NCBI GenBank assembly: GCA_900316265.1
Contig: ONCH01000015.1
Coordinates: forward strand, 1-64,000
Direction: 5' to 3'
Length of the DNA stretch: 64,000 bases
Source of the DNA: an uncultured Prevotellaceae bacterium
GTDB taxonomy: Bacteria; Bacteroidota; Bacteroidia; Bacteroidales; Bacteroidaceae
The notes under the pieces were generated by a model. The model was not told the origin of the DNA and did no database searches. It saw only the letters and a program-made list of their open reading frames with translations. Shown here in pieces: positions 26,210 through 34,963 of this stretch. Numbering within the stretch: position 1 is the stretch's first letter; each line of letters begins with the position of its first letter. The position numbers were made by a program, and so were the translations under genes.

Positions 26210-27238
26210 TTATTTCATCACTTTGGCAGAAGTATCACGGATGACCAACTGCTGAGAAACTATTTTCTTATATACTTTCGTGTCACCCTGAATATTCTTG
26301 AGCAACAGTTGACAGGCAGTAACGCCCATTTGGTGCGATTGATCAACAATGGCGGACATGCGAGGAGTAACGTAAGCTGCATGAACATCCTCAGTGAAAC
26401 CAATCAGTGCTACATCATCGGGGATGCGCAGTCCACAGTTCTTGATAGCCGTAAAGGCTGCAAAAGTGATAATATCGTTAAAGGCAATAATAGCATCAGG
26501 ACGATCACTTCGGCGCAGCAGTTCTTCAGCATTATTTAAAGCCACCTCATAATCAATTTTGTCGCACACCACCATCTCGCGATCTATCGGGAGACGGTTT
26601 TCACGAAGCGCCTCCAAATAGCCATGCTTACGGCGACGCACCATATCCAGATGATTAGGTCCACCTAAGAAGGCTATACGTCGACTACCAGTATCTATCA
26701 AATGTTGCGTTGCCATTTGCGCAGCCTCATCGCCATTGGCAGTTACCGAAGAGAACTTATCCGTCAGACAGGTACGTCCAAAGAATACCAAGGGAATACC
26801 CATATCTGCTATTTCTTCAAAATGATGGTAATCGGTGGTACCTTGCGCCAAACAGGCAATAATGCCCTCTACATGCATGCCGATAAAATTATCAATAGCA
26901 TGGGCCTCATCTTCGTAGCTCTCATGACTATTGGCACTGATAATACTGTATCCTGCACGACGTGCCTCATCCTCAATACCGTCTAAAACAGCGGCATAAT
27001 AATGAGTGACAAGGTTAGGAACAACCACACCAATAACCTTTGGAGCTTCTTTACGCAGACTCTGCGCAAAAGGATTAGGTCTGTAGTTTAATTTCTTGGC
27101 AAGGTCTTTAACACGTTGCTGCATCTCTGCGCCAATCTCAGGAGAATTGCGCAGGGCACGACTGACGGTGGCGATGCTGACACCCAGTTCCTTAGCCAGA
27201 TCTTTGAGCGATATACGATGCTGCTTTTTCACGTTCAT
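26210..27238 (-). CDS. LacI family transcriptional regulator
   Basis: 342 residues, normal for the family. The N-terminal helix-turn-helix and hinge (ISLKDLAKELGVSIATVSRALRNSPEIGAEMQQRVKDLAKKLNYRPN) is followed by a periplasmic-binding-protein-like sensor core (VIGVVVPNLVTHYYAAVLDGIEDEARRAGY ... GSRRIAFLGGP ... DAIIAFNDIITFAAF ... DVALIGFTEDVHAAYVTPRMSAI). It would bind a sugar or sugar phosphate and control the operon. A near-palindrome CGCAAACGTTTACG overlaps the -33 box of its own promoter, so autorepression is likely. First gene of the operon lacI-sensor-GH31; 13 bases separate it from the sensor gene. Confidence 0.93.
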   Translation of the reverse strand: MNVKKQHRISLKDLAKELGVSIATVSRALRNSPEIGAEMQQRVKDLAKKLNYRPNPFAQSLRKEAPKVIGVVVPNLVTHYYAAVLDGIEDEARRAGYSIISANSHESYEDEAHAIDNFIGMHVEGIIACLAQGTTDYHHFEEIADMGIPLVFFGRTCLTDKFSSVTANGDEAAQMATQHLIDTGSRRIAFLGGPNHLDMVRRRKHGYLEALRENRLPIDREMVVCDKIDYEVALNNAEELLRRSDRPDAIIAFNDIITFAAFTAIKNCGLRIPDDVALIGFTEDVHAAYVTPRMSAIVDQSHQMGVTACQLLLKNIQGDTKVYKKIVSQQLVIRDTSAKVMK

Positions 27239-27264
27239 TGGTTAGTCGAAATAGTTAGTCACCG

Positions 27265-27296
27265 CAAAGGTAATAAAATATGAGCAAAATCGCAAA
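27265..27296 (-). promoter_or_regulatory. Promoter of the lacI-sensor-GH31 operon
   Basis: Minus-strand TTTG (plus 27293-27296), 20 bp, TACCTTTG (plus 27265-27272), 26 bases before the lacI ATG. Confidence 0.8.
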
Positions 27297-27304
27297 CGTT
27301 TACG
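27291..27304. promoter_or_regulatory. LacI-type operator candidate
   Basis: CGCAAACGTTTACG is a 14-bp palindrome with one mismatched pair and the central CG typical of LacI/GalR operators. It covers the -33 box of the lacI promoter, where binding would block RNA polymerase. Confidence 0.7.
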
Positions 27305-27329
27305 TGTTTTTTTTATGTTTTTGCGTTAC

Positions 27330-27343
27330 ATTTTACGTAAAAT
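27330..27343. repeat. Perfect palindrome ATTTTACGTAAAAT
   Basis: A perfect 14-bp palindrome located just before a plus-strand -7 box. It has a central CG like the operator 26 bp to its left and could be a second regulator site. Confidence 0.5.
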
Positions 27344-27348
27344 CTCCG

Positions 27349-27356
27349 TAACTTTG
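27349..27356 (+). promoter_or_regulatory. -7 box with no downstream protein gene
   Basis: TAACTTTG faces right, away from lacI. The nearest TTTG (27320-27323) is at 25 bp, longer than the 19-20 bp seen elsewhere, so strength is uncertain. The next protein gene to the right is on the opposite strand. Confidence 0.45.
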
Positions 27357-27360
27357 CACC

Positions 27361-27454
27361 AGAAAAAACAGAATGAGTAATGAATAGTTGATAATAAGTT
27401 AGTTAGAAGCTAAGGCTAAGGATGTCGTGAGATATTTTTAGCCTTTTTCTTTTT
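27361..27454 (+). ncRNA. Candidate small RNA divergent from lacI
   Basis: Between the plus-strand -7 box at 27349 and a plus-oriented terminator lie about 95 bases with no usable frame; the only ATG frame stops after four codons. The terminator has perfect 8-bp arms AAGGCTAA (27412-27419) and TTAGCCTT (27438-27445) followed by TTTCTTTTT. Because the T-run is on the plus side, it cannot serve the minus-strand DUF5686 gene, which supports a real plus-strand transcript. It could instead be the leader of a lost gene. Confidence 0.4.
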
Positions 27455-27475
27455 AACACGCCAACAAAGCCTTTA

Positions 27476-30025
27476 TTAGAACATCAGTGTAAAGCCAAGG
27501 CGTACACTGTTTTTAGGGCCGAAACGGCAATCATTATAATTCATGCGACGAACATATTCCACCTGGAAAAAGCGGAAAATACTACGAATACCTAATGAAA
27601 TTTCCCAATAAGGGATTTTAGGATTCATCAGATTTGTCTGCTCAGGGAATACCATCAGCACATTGCTGCCTGCATTCTGTTCCAGATAAGGATTATTTTT
27701 ATCGGACAAGGCTCCCCACAGCATCTTTGCTCCGACATATTCGCGCCAGCGAAGTCGTCGAATCAGCGGGATGCGATTGAATATTTTTCCTTGCATATCC
27801 CAGTTAAAATCGACACTGACAAAGCGGTCGTTCAAGAACTCCATCTCAGAAATAAGATTGAACATGTGCTTATGACTGAAATAAGACAAGTTAGATGCTG
27901 GCATGCACAACAGGGGGAAAGGAACTTGGTTCCACTGCACACCACCACGGGTAAAGAGGTCGATGCGCCCCCACGATCCTAACCAGAAACGCTTAAAAAT
28001 ACTGGCCTCAGTGTAGTTGTAGGTATAGTCACCTCCTAGTAATTTCTCCACACCAACAGCATGACTGACGGTAATGATAGGAGCCTCTCGATTAACCTTA
28101 TGACGTTTCATCTTGGAGTTAACATACAATGCGCCAGGACTATACTCTATCTCTGCACGCAACTCTGTAGTACGAATCTTTATAGAGGTGGGAGAAGTGG
28201 CAAGAGAATACAGAGGGATGAACAGCATGTTACCTGTAGCCTCATTCTCCTCGGTTTTAATGCGGAACTGAGTACGCAGACCCCACTGTTCTTCACGCTC
28301 AAAGGTCAGCTTCTGACGCTTATAATACATCATCTTATCTGCCTTAGCCCATTTCCATGCAGTAAAGACATTATCCTTGTCAGTGCTGAGGAACTTATCG
28401 GAAGGAGACATGACATCGTAGGTGCTTTGGAAAGAAATATTCCGTTTGGGAAACTCTTCAGGGGTATACTTCTTCTTGTTAAGCGACCATGTCATCTCAG
28501 CATTATAATAGGTATTCTTACTCTTCCAGCCATGGGCAACATATCCTTTCCAGAACAGGTGACGATTGAGATTCGCAGTAGTCTGGGCACCGAAGCGTGT
28601 TCGCAAGCCGTCTATGAAGTTACTACTCAGCATAGATGTCACGGGACCGATATCGACCTTGCTCTTCTTTCCTGTCTCAATATAGTTCTCCATGAGTATC
28701 TTCAGGGCGGCCAAAACGTATTTAAAACCTCCTGTGGATTGCATTCCCGTAAGGAAATCATCCATTGCATTTTCACTCTTAGTAAGCTGAAGCTTACGGT
28801 GCTCCTGCCAGAAGCTATCGTCCTGCATCTCAGCATCAGGATCAACAGCAGTCTTCGACTTGCCACGAAACAACTGTTTAGGAATCTCGTCGAAAGCATA
28901 GTCAGTGAGACGTGTAGACTTAATGGCCACACCCTTCTGAATGAAGTCGAAGAGTGCCATCTCCACAATCATGTCGTCAACAGAAAGTACCCACTCACCT
29001 GTAGGCAACTGCGTAAACTCCTGTACGACCTTCATATTCTCCACAAAATTCACATCTGTTTGATTGGGAAGTATCAGTTCGCAACGTTTGACCTGACAAG
29101 ACGAATCCTTCAAGACGTAGAGATCGCCACGGAAGCCAAAGTCCTGCTGATTATTCGGCAGAAAATGCAAATGGATGCATGAATCTCGGTCAACAAGCAG
29201 CGTATCCTCAATATAGTAGCGATAGAAGGATATGGCTCCAGAGCTGATAGGTGATTCAAACGGATGTTGCAGGAGGCGCACATGATCGTCATAGATATTA
29301 ATGTCAGTAAAGACATCCTTCGTCACAGTATTCAATATCTCACCAGTCTGAAAGAAATCATTGATACCTGATGAACGTTGTCCCTTCACAATGCTCTTCT
29401 CATCGTGAGGGTTACGGCGATAAACTTTCTGCGTCACAGTCTCATCAACACTGAGTGGCAGTATCAGCTTACCTGTCAAGTCATTGGTTTCCACCTGATT
29501 GAGCAACCAAGGGAACTTGCTCAACTTTGGATTTGCAAGCATCTCTGAACTTACATCGTTAAGAGCCAGTGTCAGTTTCTGATATTTCTGGTACTGGTAA
29601 TAGTCGCGCAGGTTCAGATTTGTTTGTTTCTTGTTAGCAATAACACGTTTCATCAGATCTACAGCAGGATTATTCTTTCGACTGTAACGTGTACGCTTTT
29701 TCTTAACTGTAACTTCTTTCAGTGCCTTAGCATCCTGACGCAGTGAAATAAACAGTTTCTCACTCTCACTCGAAACATCAACGACACGTGATTTATAGCC
29801 CAGTACGCTAATAGTTAACCGTTTCCCTTTCAGCAAACGAATGGTAAAGTTTCCTTGTGGGTCGGTAATGGTCACCAAATTAAGACCCTTATACTGTACA
29901 CTGGCAAAGCCAATACCCTCACCTGTTGCCTCGTCGACAACACGACCTTTGATAATATCCTGCGCATGTATAGGTTGCAGGAACATCAGCAACAATAATA
30001 GTCCTATTATCCTTATCATTTTCAT
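27476..30025 (-). CDS. DUF5686 / carboxypeptidase-regulatory-like outer-membrane protein
   Basis: 849 residues. Signal peptide (to PIHAQD), then a carboxypeptidase-regulatory-like beta-sandwich (about residues 23-110; IIKGRVVDEATGEGIGFASVQYKGLNLVTITDPQGNFTIRL) as in TonB-dependent receptors, then a long DUF5686 region starting VKKKRTRYSRKNNPAVDLMKRVIANKKQTNLNLRDYYQYQKYQKL, rich in aromatic beta-strands and ending in phenylalanine (RLGFTLMF), which suggests an outer-membrane barrel. Function is unknown; it is not a TonB receptor since no plug domain is seen. Its ATG overlaps the TGA of the upstream histidine kinase gene, so the two are co-translated. Confidence 0.85.
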   Translation of the reverse strand: MKMIRIIGLLLLLMFLQPIHAQDIIKGRVVDEATGEGIGFASVQYKGLNLVTITDPQGNFTIRLLKGKRLTISVLGYKSRVVDVSSESEKLFISLRQDAKALKEVTVKKKRTRYSRKNNPAVDLMKRVIANKKQTNLNLRDYYQYQKYQKLTLALNDVSSEMLANPKLSKFPWLLNQVETNDLTGKLILPLSVDETVTQKVYRRNPHDEKSIVKGQRSSGINDFFQTGEILNTVTKDVFTDINIYDDHVRLLQHPFESPISSGAISFYRYYIEDTLLVDRDSCIHLHFLPNNQQDFGFRGDLYVLKDSSCQVKRCELILPNQTDVNFVENMKVVQEFTQLPTGEWVLSVDDMIVEMALFDFIQKGVAIKSTRLTDYAFDEIPKQLFRGKSKTAVDPDAEMQDDSFWQEHRKLQLTKSENAMDDFLTGMQSTGGFKYVLAALKILMENYIETGKKSKVDIGPVTSMLSSNFIDGLRTRFGAQTTANLNRHLFWKGYVAHGWKSKNTYYNAEMTWSLNKKKYTPEEFPKRNISFQSTYDVMSPSDKFLSTDKDNVFTAWKWAKADKMMYYKRQKLTFEREEQWGLRTQFRIKTEENEATGNMLFIPLYSLATSPTSIKIRTTELRAEIEYSPGALYVNSKMKRHKVNREAPIITVSHAVGVEKLLGGDYTYNYTEASIFKRFWLGSWGRIDLFTRGGVQWNQVPFPLLCMPASNLSYFSHKHMFNLISEMEFLNDRFVSVDFNWDMQGKIFNRIPLIRRLRWREYVGAKMLWGALSDKNNPYLEQNAGSNVLMVFPEQTNLMNPKIPYWEISLGIRSIFRFFQVEYVRRMNYNDCRFGPKNSVRLGFTLMF

Positions 30026-31281
30026 TTATAGGGCACATCTACCCAAAACAGCGAACCCTGGCCCAGCTCAGACTCCATACCGACCTTGCCACCTAACGTG
30101 AGTGCCAAGCTACGGCATACGCTCAGGCCGAGACCTGTACCTTGTTCAAATTCATCAATTTTCACGAAACGTTCAAAGAGCCTATCACCACAGAACTCTG
30201 ATTCAATTCCCTTACCGGTATCACGCACCCACACGCGCATGTTTCCAACCTCCAAATTACAACCGATTGTCACACCACCCTCCAACGTAAACTTCAGCGC
30301 GTTATCAACATAGTGGCAAATTATCTGCATCAGACGATTACGGTCGGTATAGGATATCAGCATTTCCGAATGCTTATCTATTGCCAATGACAGATGCTTC
30401 TTAGCGGCCCGTTCAGCATATTTTTTCACCACTTCCTGTAAAAAGTCTTCAATCTGGAAACGGGTCTTATGGACAGACTCACCACCTGCTTCCAACTTGG
30501 ACATATTAACCATGTCCTCGAAGAGTTGCAACAGGCGAGCATTGTTCTGGAGAATCAATTCCGACAATTGCCTACGCTCTTCCTCCGAGGTCGTATCCGT
30601 CAACACCTCACTAAAGCCGACGATAGCATTAAGTGGTGTACGTATCTCGTGACTAACATTAGCAAGGAAAGCTGTTTTCAATCGGTCACTCTCCTCAGCC
30701 TGATTACGGGCTTTGATGAGTGCCATTTCTATCTCTTTTTGCTTATCAATACGCATGGAGGTGCCAACAATAGTCAAAGGATGGCCATTGGCATCACGCT
30801 TGTCCACGACAGCATAGGTTTCGCCCCAATTTATGACATCACCCAACGGAGAACGTGACTGATACTGTTCGTGAACCTGATCGACACGTCCTTCCACCAA
30901 ATCCGTCATTCGCTCAGCTATACGCTTTTTATCCTCTGGCAACAGGTTATCACAAAATTGTTCTACATCAGAACCCGGTGGTATGGAAGGAATATCCAGT
31001 GCATCACGATAGTCGCTATCATAAGTGATGGTGCGCTCCCACACATCAATATGCCATACAGCCAGTTTCATTGCTTTCAATACCAGATCATACTCTATCG
31101 TACGACGTTTAACACCATTTAGCATCGTCTGTTCAACTCCAAGCTTCTTATACTGGCGTTGCTGCCAAATTAGAGAAAGCAGCAAGAATACGACCACAAA
31201 CAGTGCAACCAACCAGAACAGAATATCTATCTGCATCAGGTCGGCAAGAGCTACGAGGGGAAGTGATTCTATCGCGTTCAT
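30022..31281 (-). CDS. Membrane-bound PAS sensor histidine kinase
   Basis: 419 residues from ATG 31281; a GTG at 31293 adds four. One N-terminal membrane helix (ILFWLVALFVVVFLLLSLIW), a PAS domain (about 55-170; MKLAVWHIDVWERTITYD ... PLTIVGTSMRIDKQKEIE), a HisKA domain with phospho-acceptor His in NVSHEIRTPLNAIVGFSEVL, and HATPase with N-box IICHYVDNALKFT, G1 VRDTGKGI and G2 GTGLGLSVCRSLALTLGG. No receiver domain, so a separate response regulator is needed and none is in the window. The first gene of a two-gene transcript with the DUF5686 gene, read from a promoter whose -33 box lies in a mirrored repeat shared with rlmL. Confidence 0.92.
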   Translation of the reverse strand: MNAIESLPLVALADLMQIDILFWLVALFVVVFLLLSLIWQQRQYKKLGVEQTMLNGVKRRTIEYDLVLKAMKLAVWHIDVWERTITYDSDYRDALDIPSIPPGSDVEQFCDNLLPEDKKRIAERMTDLVEGRVDQVHEQYQSRSPLGDVINWGETYAVVDKRDANGHPLTIVGTSMRIDKQKEIEMALIKARNQAEESDRLKTAFLANVSHEIRTPLNAIVGFSEVLTDTTSEEERRQLSELILQNNARLLQLFEDMVNMSKLEAGGESVHKTRFQIEDFLQEVVKKYAERAAKKHLSLAIDKHSEMLISYTDRNRLMQIICHYVDNALKFTLEGGVTIGCNLEVGNMRVWVRDTGKGIESEFCGDRLFERFVKIDEFEQGTGLGLSVCRSLALTLGGKVGMESELGQGSLFWVDVPYK

Positions 31282-31304
31282 CCGGCTAAGCACTTATGAT
31301 TGCG

Positions 31305-31335
31305 CAAAGTTACAAAAAAGATTCTGAAAACCAAA
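31305..31335 (-). promoter_or_regulatory. Promoter of the histidine kinase-DUF5686 transcript
   Basis: Minus-strand TTTG (plus 31332-31335), 19 bp, TAACTTTG (plus 31305-31312). Confidence 0.8.
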
Positions 31336-31360
31336 GAAAAATACAAATTTCTTTGGTTTT
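31327..31360. repeat. 13-bp inverted repeat holding both divergent -33 boxes
   Basis: AAAACCAAAGAAA (31327-31339) and its exact reverse complement (31348-31360) flank an 8-bp AT-rich centre. Each arm contains the TTTG of one of the two divergent promoters. Confidence 0.85.
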
Positions 31361-31383
31361 TTGCTCTGTTTGCACTACCTTTG
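31352..31383 (+). promoter_or_regulatory. Promoter of the rlmL operon
   Basis: TTTG (31352-31355), 20 bp, TACCTTTG (31376-31383), 25 bases before the rlmL ATG. Confidence 0.8.
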
Positions 31384-31408
31384 CACCATATTTATATATA
31401 TTTACATA

Positions 31409-32878
31409 ATGGCACAGCAATTTGAAATCATCGCCAAGACCTTTATGGGCTTAGAACCCGTCTTAGCGAAAGAGTTAGCACAACTGGGCGCAAACGACGT
31501 ACAAGTAGGGCGTCGAATGGTATCATTCAAGGGTGACAAAGAGCTTTTGTATCGCGCTAATTTCCAACTGCATACCGCAATACGCATTTTAAAACCTATC
31601 AAGCACTTTCGTGCGCTCTCTGCGGACGACGTCTATGAAGGCGTTAAAGATATAGACTGGAGCGAATACATTGCCAACGACAAAACATTTGCCGTTGACT
31701 CAGTAGTATTCTCTGAAGAGTTCCGCCACTCCAAGTTTGTTGCCTATAAGGTTAAGGACGCTATCGTTGACCAGTTCCGTGAGCGCACAGGTAAACGACC
31801 CAATATCAGTATTACCAATCCAGACATCCGTCTGCACATCCATATCGCAGAAGACCAGTGCACACTCTGTCTCGATTCCAGTGGCGAATCGCTTCACCGT
31901 CGTGGCTATCGTCAGGAATCTGTTGAAGCGCCCCTTAATGAGGTATTGGCAGCAGGTATGATTCTGATGACTGGTTGGCAGGGAGAAACCGATTTCATCG
32001 ACCCCATGTGTGGTTCTGGCACACTGCTTATCGAGGCTGCGCTCATCGCTCGCAACATGGCTCCAGGTCTGTTCCGCAAGGAGTTTGCTTTCGAGAAGTG
32101 GCCAGACTTCGATGCTGACCTCTTTGACAAAATTTATAATGATGACTCACAAGAGCGTGAGTTCAATCACCATATCTATGGCTATGACGTTGACATCAAG
32201 GCTGTCAACACCGCCCGACTGAATGCCAAAGCTGCTGGTCTGACCAGTGACATCACCGTTGAGGAGCGCGACTTCAAGGACTTTACCCAGCCCAAGAACA
32301 AGAGCATCATGGTGACAAATCCTCCTTATGGTGAGCGTATTTCTACACCCGACCTGTTAGGGACCTATAAGATGATTGGCGAACGACTGAAGCACCAGTT
32401 CACAGGCAATGAGGCGTGGATTCTCTCATATCGCGAAGAGTGTTTTGCCCAGATTGGCTTAAAACCCAGCATCAAAATACCTGTTTTCAATGGTTCTCTG
32501 GAATGTGAATTCCGTAAATATCAGATGTTTGATGGTAAGATGAGTGTCTTCCGTGAAGAAGGCGGTGTTGTTAAGACCGAAGAGGAGAAACGTCAGATGG
32601 CAGAGAAACGTCGTTTTAAGCAGAATCGCGAGTTCAAAAAGCGTCTTGACGAAGAGCAAGAGAATGCCGAAGCAGACATTCGCTCGTTTAAGTTCCGCTC
32701 GCTGGAACGCAAGGAGGCAAAACCATATAGAGAGCCTAGGGACTCCAGAGATTCTAGGGATTCTAAGGGTTCTAAATATTCTAGAGACGGCAGAGACTCG
32801 AAAAAGTTCAATAAGGGTGGTCGCGGATTTGATAAGAGAAAAAACAACAGACGTTTCGACAATAATGATGAAGATTAA
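31409..32878 (+). CDS. rlmL: THUMP-domain 23S rRNA guanine-N2-methyltransferase (RlmL type)
   Basis: 489 residues. THUMP RNA-binding domain (about 1-160), then a Rossmann methyltransferase with the SAM-binding FIDPMCGSGTLLIEAALIA and the catalytic VTNPPYGERI, as in RlmL, which modifies a guanine of 23S rRNA. The lower E. coli-type second domain (RlmK) is absent. The C-terminal 90 residues are a charged, low-complexity tail rich in Arg, Asp, Ser and Gly (EPRDSRDSRDSKGSK ... KFNKGGRGFDKR), which probably binds RNA non-specifically. ATG at 31409 is chosen because earlier in-frame codons lie in the promoter. Its last bases overlap the DPP IV start. Confidence 0.9.
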   Translation: MAQQFEIIAKTFMGLEPVLAKELAQLGANDVQVGRRMVSFKGDKELLYRANFQLHTAIRILKPIKHFRALSADDVYEGVKDIDWSEYIANDKTFAVDSVVFSEEFRHSKFVAYKVKDAIVDQFRERTGKRPNISITNPDIRLHIHIAEDQCTLCLDSSGESLHRRGYRQESVEAPLNEVLAAGMILMTGWQGETDFIDPMCGSGTLLIEAALIARNMAPGLFRKEFAFEKWPDFDADLFDKIYNDDSQEREFNHHIYGYDVDIKAVNTARLNAKAAGLTSDITVEERDFKDFTQPKNKSIMVTNPPYGERISTPDLLGTYKMIGERLKHQFTGNEAWILSYREECFAQIGLKPSIKIPVFNGSLECEFRKYQMFDGKMSVFREEGGVVKTEEEKRQMAEKRRFKQNREFKKRLDEEQENAEADIRSFKFRSLERKEAKPYREPRDSRDSRDSKGSKYSRDGRDSKKFNKGGRGFDKRKNNRRFDNNDED

Positions 32879-34943
32879 ACACCTACTCATCTTAGCCTTC
32901 CTCGTATTGCCTCTCGCAATAAATGCTCAAGAGAGCAAACAGGAAGACAAAAAGGCTGAGAAAATCATTGACATGCTATTTGAAAAGATGCAAAAGCTTT
33001 TTTCTCTTGAGGATCTGAACTTTGGTGGCGCCAACTACCGCAACCTGCAGCCCGAGAACAAATGGTATGCATGGTGGGGCGACGAGCTAGTACGCATCGA
33101 CAAAGAGCAGTGTTTCCTCGTTGACAAGAAAACAGGCGAGGACATCCGTCCCCTTACCGATGATGAGAACAACGAACGAAAAGGTGGTGCGAAAGCCACA
33201 ACAATTATCAAGGACTATCAATTATATGTCGTTGACGCACAAGGCAAGGAACATCAACTGACCACCGATGGCAGTCGTGAGATTGTGTACGGCCAAAGCG
33301 TTCACCGCAACGAGTTCGGCATCAATAAAGGTACGTTCTGGAGTCCTGACGGACAGCGCCTGGCCTTCTACCGCATGGACCAGAGCATGGTGACCGACTA
33401 TCCACAGGTCAATATTTTCCCGCGTGAGGCTACCTACGAGCCCGACAAATACCCCATGGCAGGTATGAATGCCCATGTAGTGACAGTCGGTGTCTATGAC
33501 ATTAACACCGAAAAAACGATTTATCTCAAGACACCTAAGGGTTCAGTATGTGGTGACAGTGTTGCCACCTCCGCCCCTATCTATTTCACCAACATCGCTT
33601 GGAGCCCAGACAACAAAACCATCTACATATTCGAACTGAATCGCGACCAGAACGACTGCCACTTAGTGAGCTATGATGCTATGACTGGTGAGCGCATCGC
33701 CGAACTCTATCGCGAGACCAGCGACAAATATGTAGAGCCCCTGCATCCCATCCAGTTCCTACCTTGGGACAGTAGTAAGTTCATCATGCAGAGCCAGCGC
33801 GACGGCTACAACCACCTTTATTTATATAATAAGGAAGGGAAGTTATTAAGTCAGCTAACCAGTGGCCCATGGGTTGTTCAGGATGTACTTGGTTTCAACA
33901 CTAAACAGAAGAGTATTATCATTGAGGCTAACAAATACCACCCATTGCACCGTCAAATCTACAGTGTCAATGTTAGTAATGGCAAGATGACACAGTTGAC
34001 TACTGAAGACGGTGTGCATCATGGTGAGTTGTCGGCATCAGGAACTTTTCTCCTTGACCGCCATTCACATCCCACCCAGCCTCGGAATATCAGTGTGATC
34101 CCCTTGTCCAGCGGTTCACCCGCTAAAGCCACCCGCTTATTCACAGCCGCCGACCCTTGGAAGGACTATGAGCAACCCATTTTCGAGTGTGGAAGCATCA
34201 AGGCTGCAGACGGAATAACCGACCTATACTATCGCATGGTGAAGCCTTATAACTTCGACGCTAACAAGAAATATCCTACCGTGGTCTACGTTTATGGCGG
34301 GCCTCATGCCCATAATGTCGAGGCATCGTGGCACTGGGCAAGCCGTTCGTGGGAAACATATATGTCGCAGAAAGGCTATATTGTCTTTATTCTCGACAAC
34401 AGAGGAAGCGAGCATCGTGGGCGCGATTTCGAACAAGCAACCTTTCGCCAACTGGGACAGATAGAAATGCAAGATCAAATGAAAGGCGTAGAATATCTGA
34501 AGAGTCTGCCGTATGTAGACGCCGACAAGCTCGGTGTTCACGGCTGGAGTTTCGGTGGTTTCATGACCATTTCACTTATGCTCAACTACCCTGATGTCTT
34601 CAAAGTTGGTGTTGCCGGTGGTCCTGTTATCGACTGGAAATGGTATGAGGTAATGTATGGTGAACGCTATATGGATACACCCCAGCAGAATCCTGAGGGT
34701 TATGAGAAAACAAGTCTCATCAACAAAGCAGGCAACCTAAAAGGAAAACTCCAGATTATCACTGGTTACAACGACAACACTGTCGTGCCGCAGCACTGCC
34801 TGTCATTCCTCGATGCATGTATCAAGGCTGGTACTCAACCAGACTTCTTTGCATATCCGGGCGAGGAGCACAACATGCGAGGACATGCCAGTGTGCATCT
34901 ACACGAACGCATCACACAGTATTTTGAAGATTATCTGAAATAG
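32865..34943 (+). CDS. Dipeptidyl peptidase IV (S9 family)
   Basis: 692 residues. Signal peptide MMKIKHLLILAFLVLPLAINA, DPP IV beta-propeller (about 60-450), then an alpha/beta-hydrolase domain with Ser in HGWSFGGFM (about 562), Asp in GYNDNTVVP (about 637) and His in EEHNMRGH (about 669). The enzyme removes X-Pro dipeptides from peptide N-termini in the periplasm or at the surface, feeding peptide-fermenting metabolism. The frame continues upstream in another reading of rlmL, but the signal peptide fixes the start at the paired ATGs 32865/32868, inside the rlmL end. It is followed after 16 bases by serB. Confidence 0.93.
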   Translation: MMKIKHLLILAFLVLPLAINAQESKQEDKKAEKIIDMLFEKMQKLFSLEDLNFGGANYRNLQPENKWYAWWGDELVRIDKEQCFLVDKKTGEDIRPLTDDENNERKGGAKATTIIKDYQLYVVDAQGKEHQLTTDGSREIVYGQSVHRNEFGINKGTFWSPDGQRLAFYRMDQSMVTDYPQVNIFPREATYEPDKYPMAGMNAHVVTVGVYDINTEKTIYLKTPKGSVCGDSVATSAPIYFTNIAWSPDNKTIYIFELNRDQNDCHLVSYDAMTGERIAELYRETSDKYVEPLHPIQFLPWDSSKFIMQSQRDGYNHLYLYNKEGKLLSQLTSGPWVVQDVLGFNTKQKSIIIEANKYHPLHRQIYSVNVSNGKMTQLTTEDGVHHGELSASGTFLLDRHSHPTQPRNISVIPLSSGSPAKATRLFTAADPWKDYEQPIFECGSIKAADGITDLYYRMVKPYNFDANKKYPTVVYVYGGPHAHNVEASWHWASRSWETYMSQKGYIVFILDNRGSEHRGRDFEQATFRQLGQIEMQDQMKGVEYLKSLPYVDADKLGVHGWSFGGFMTISLMLNYPDVFKVGVAGGPVIDWKWYEVMYGERYMDTPQQNPEGYEKTSLINKAGNLKGKLQIITGYNDNTVVPQHCLSFLDACIKAGTQPDFFAYPGEEHNMRGHASVHLHERITQYFEDYLK

Positions 34944-34963
34944 TTAAGAGATAAGAGTTATGA
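34943..34963. repeat. Three 7-bp repeat units spanning the serB start
   Basis: GTTAAGA-type units at a 7-base step begin in the DPP IV stop codon and include the serB ATG. Confidence 0.6.

Noticed and set aside
28061-29182. 373-codon plus-strand frame inside the DUF5686 gene
   Set aside because: Shadow of a real gene; no recognisable domain and no promoter.
32544-32864. N-terminal extension of the DPP IV frame into rlmL
   Set aside because: The signal peptide at 32865 marks the start; the extension is an alternative frame of the rlmL tail.
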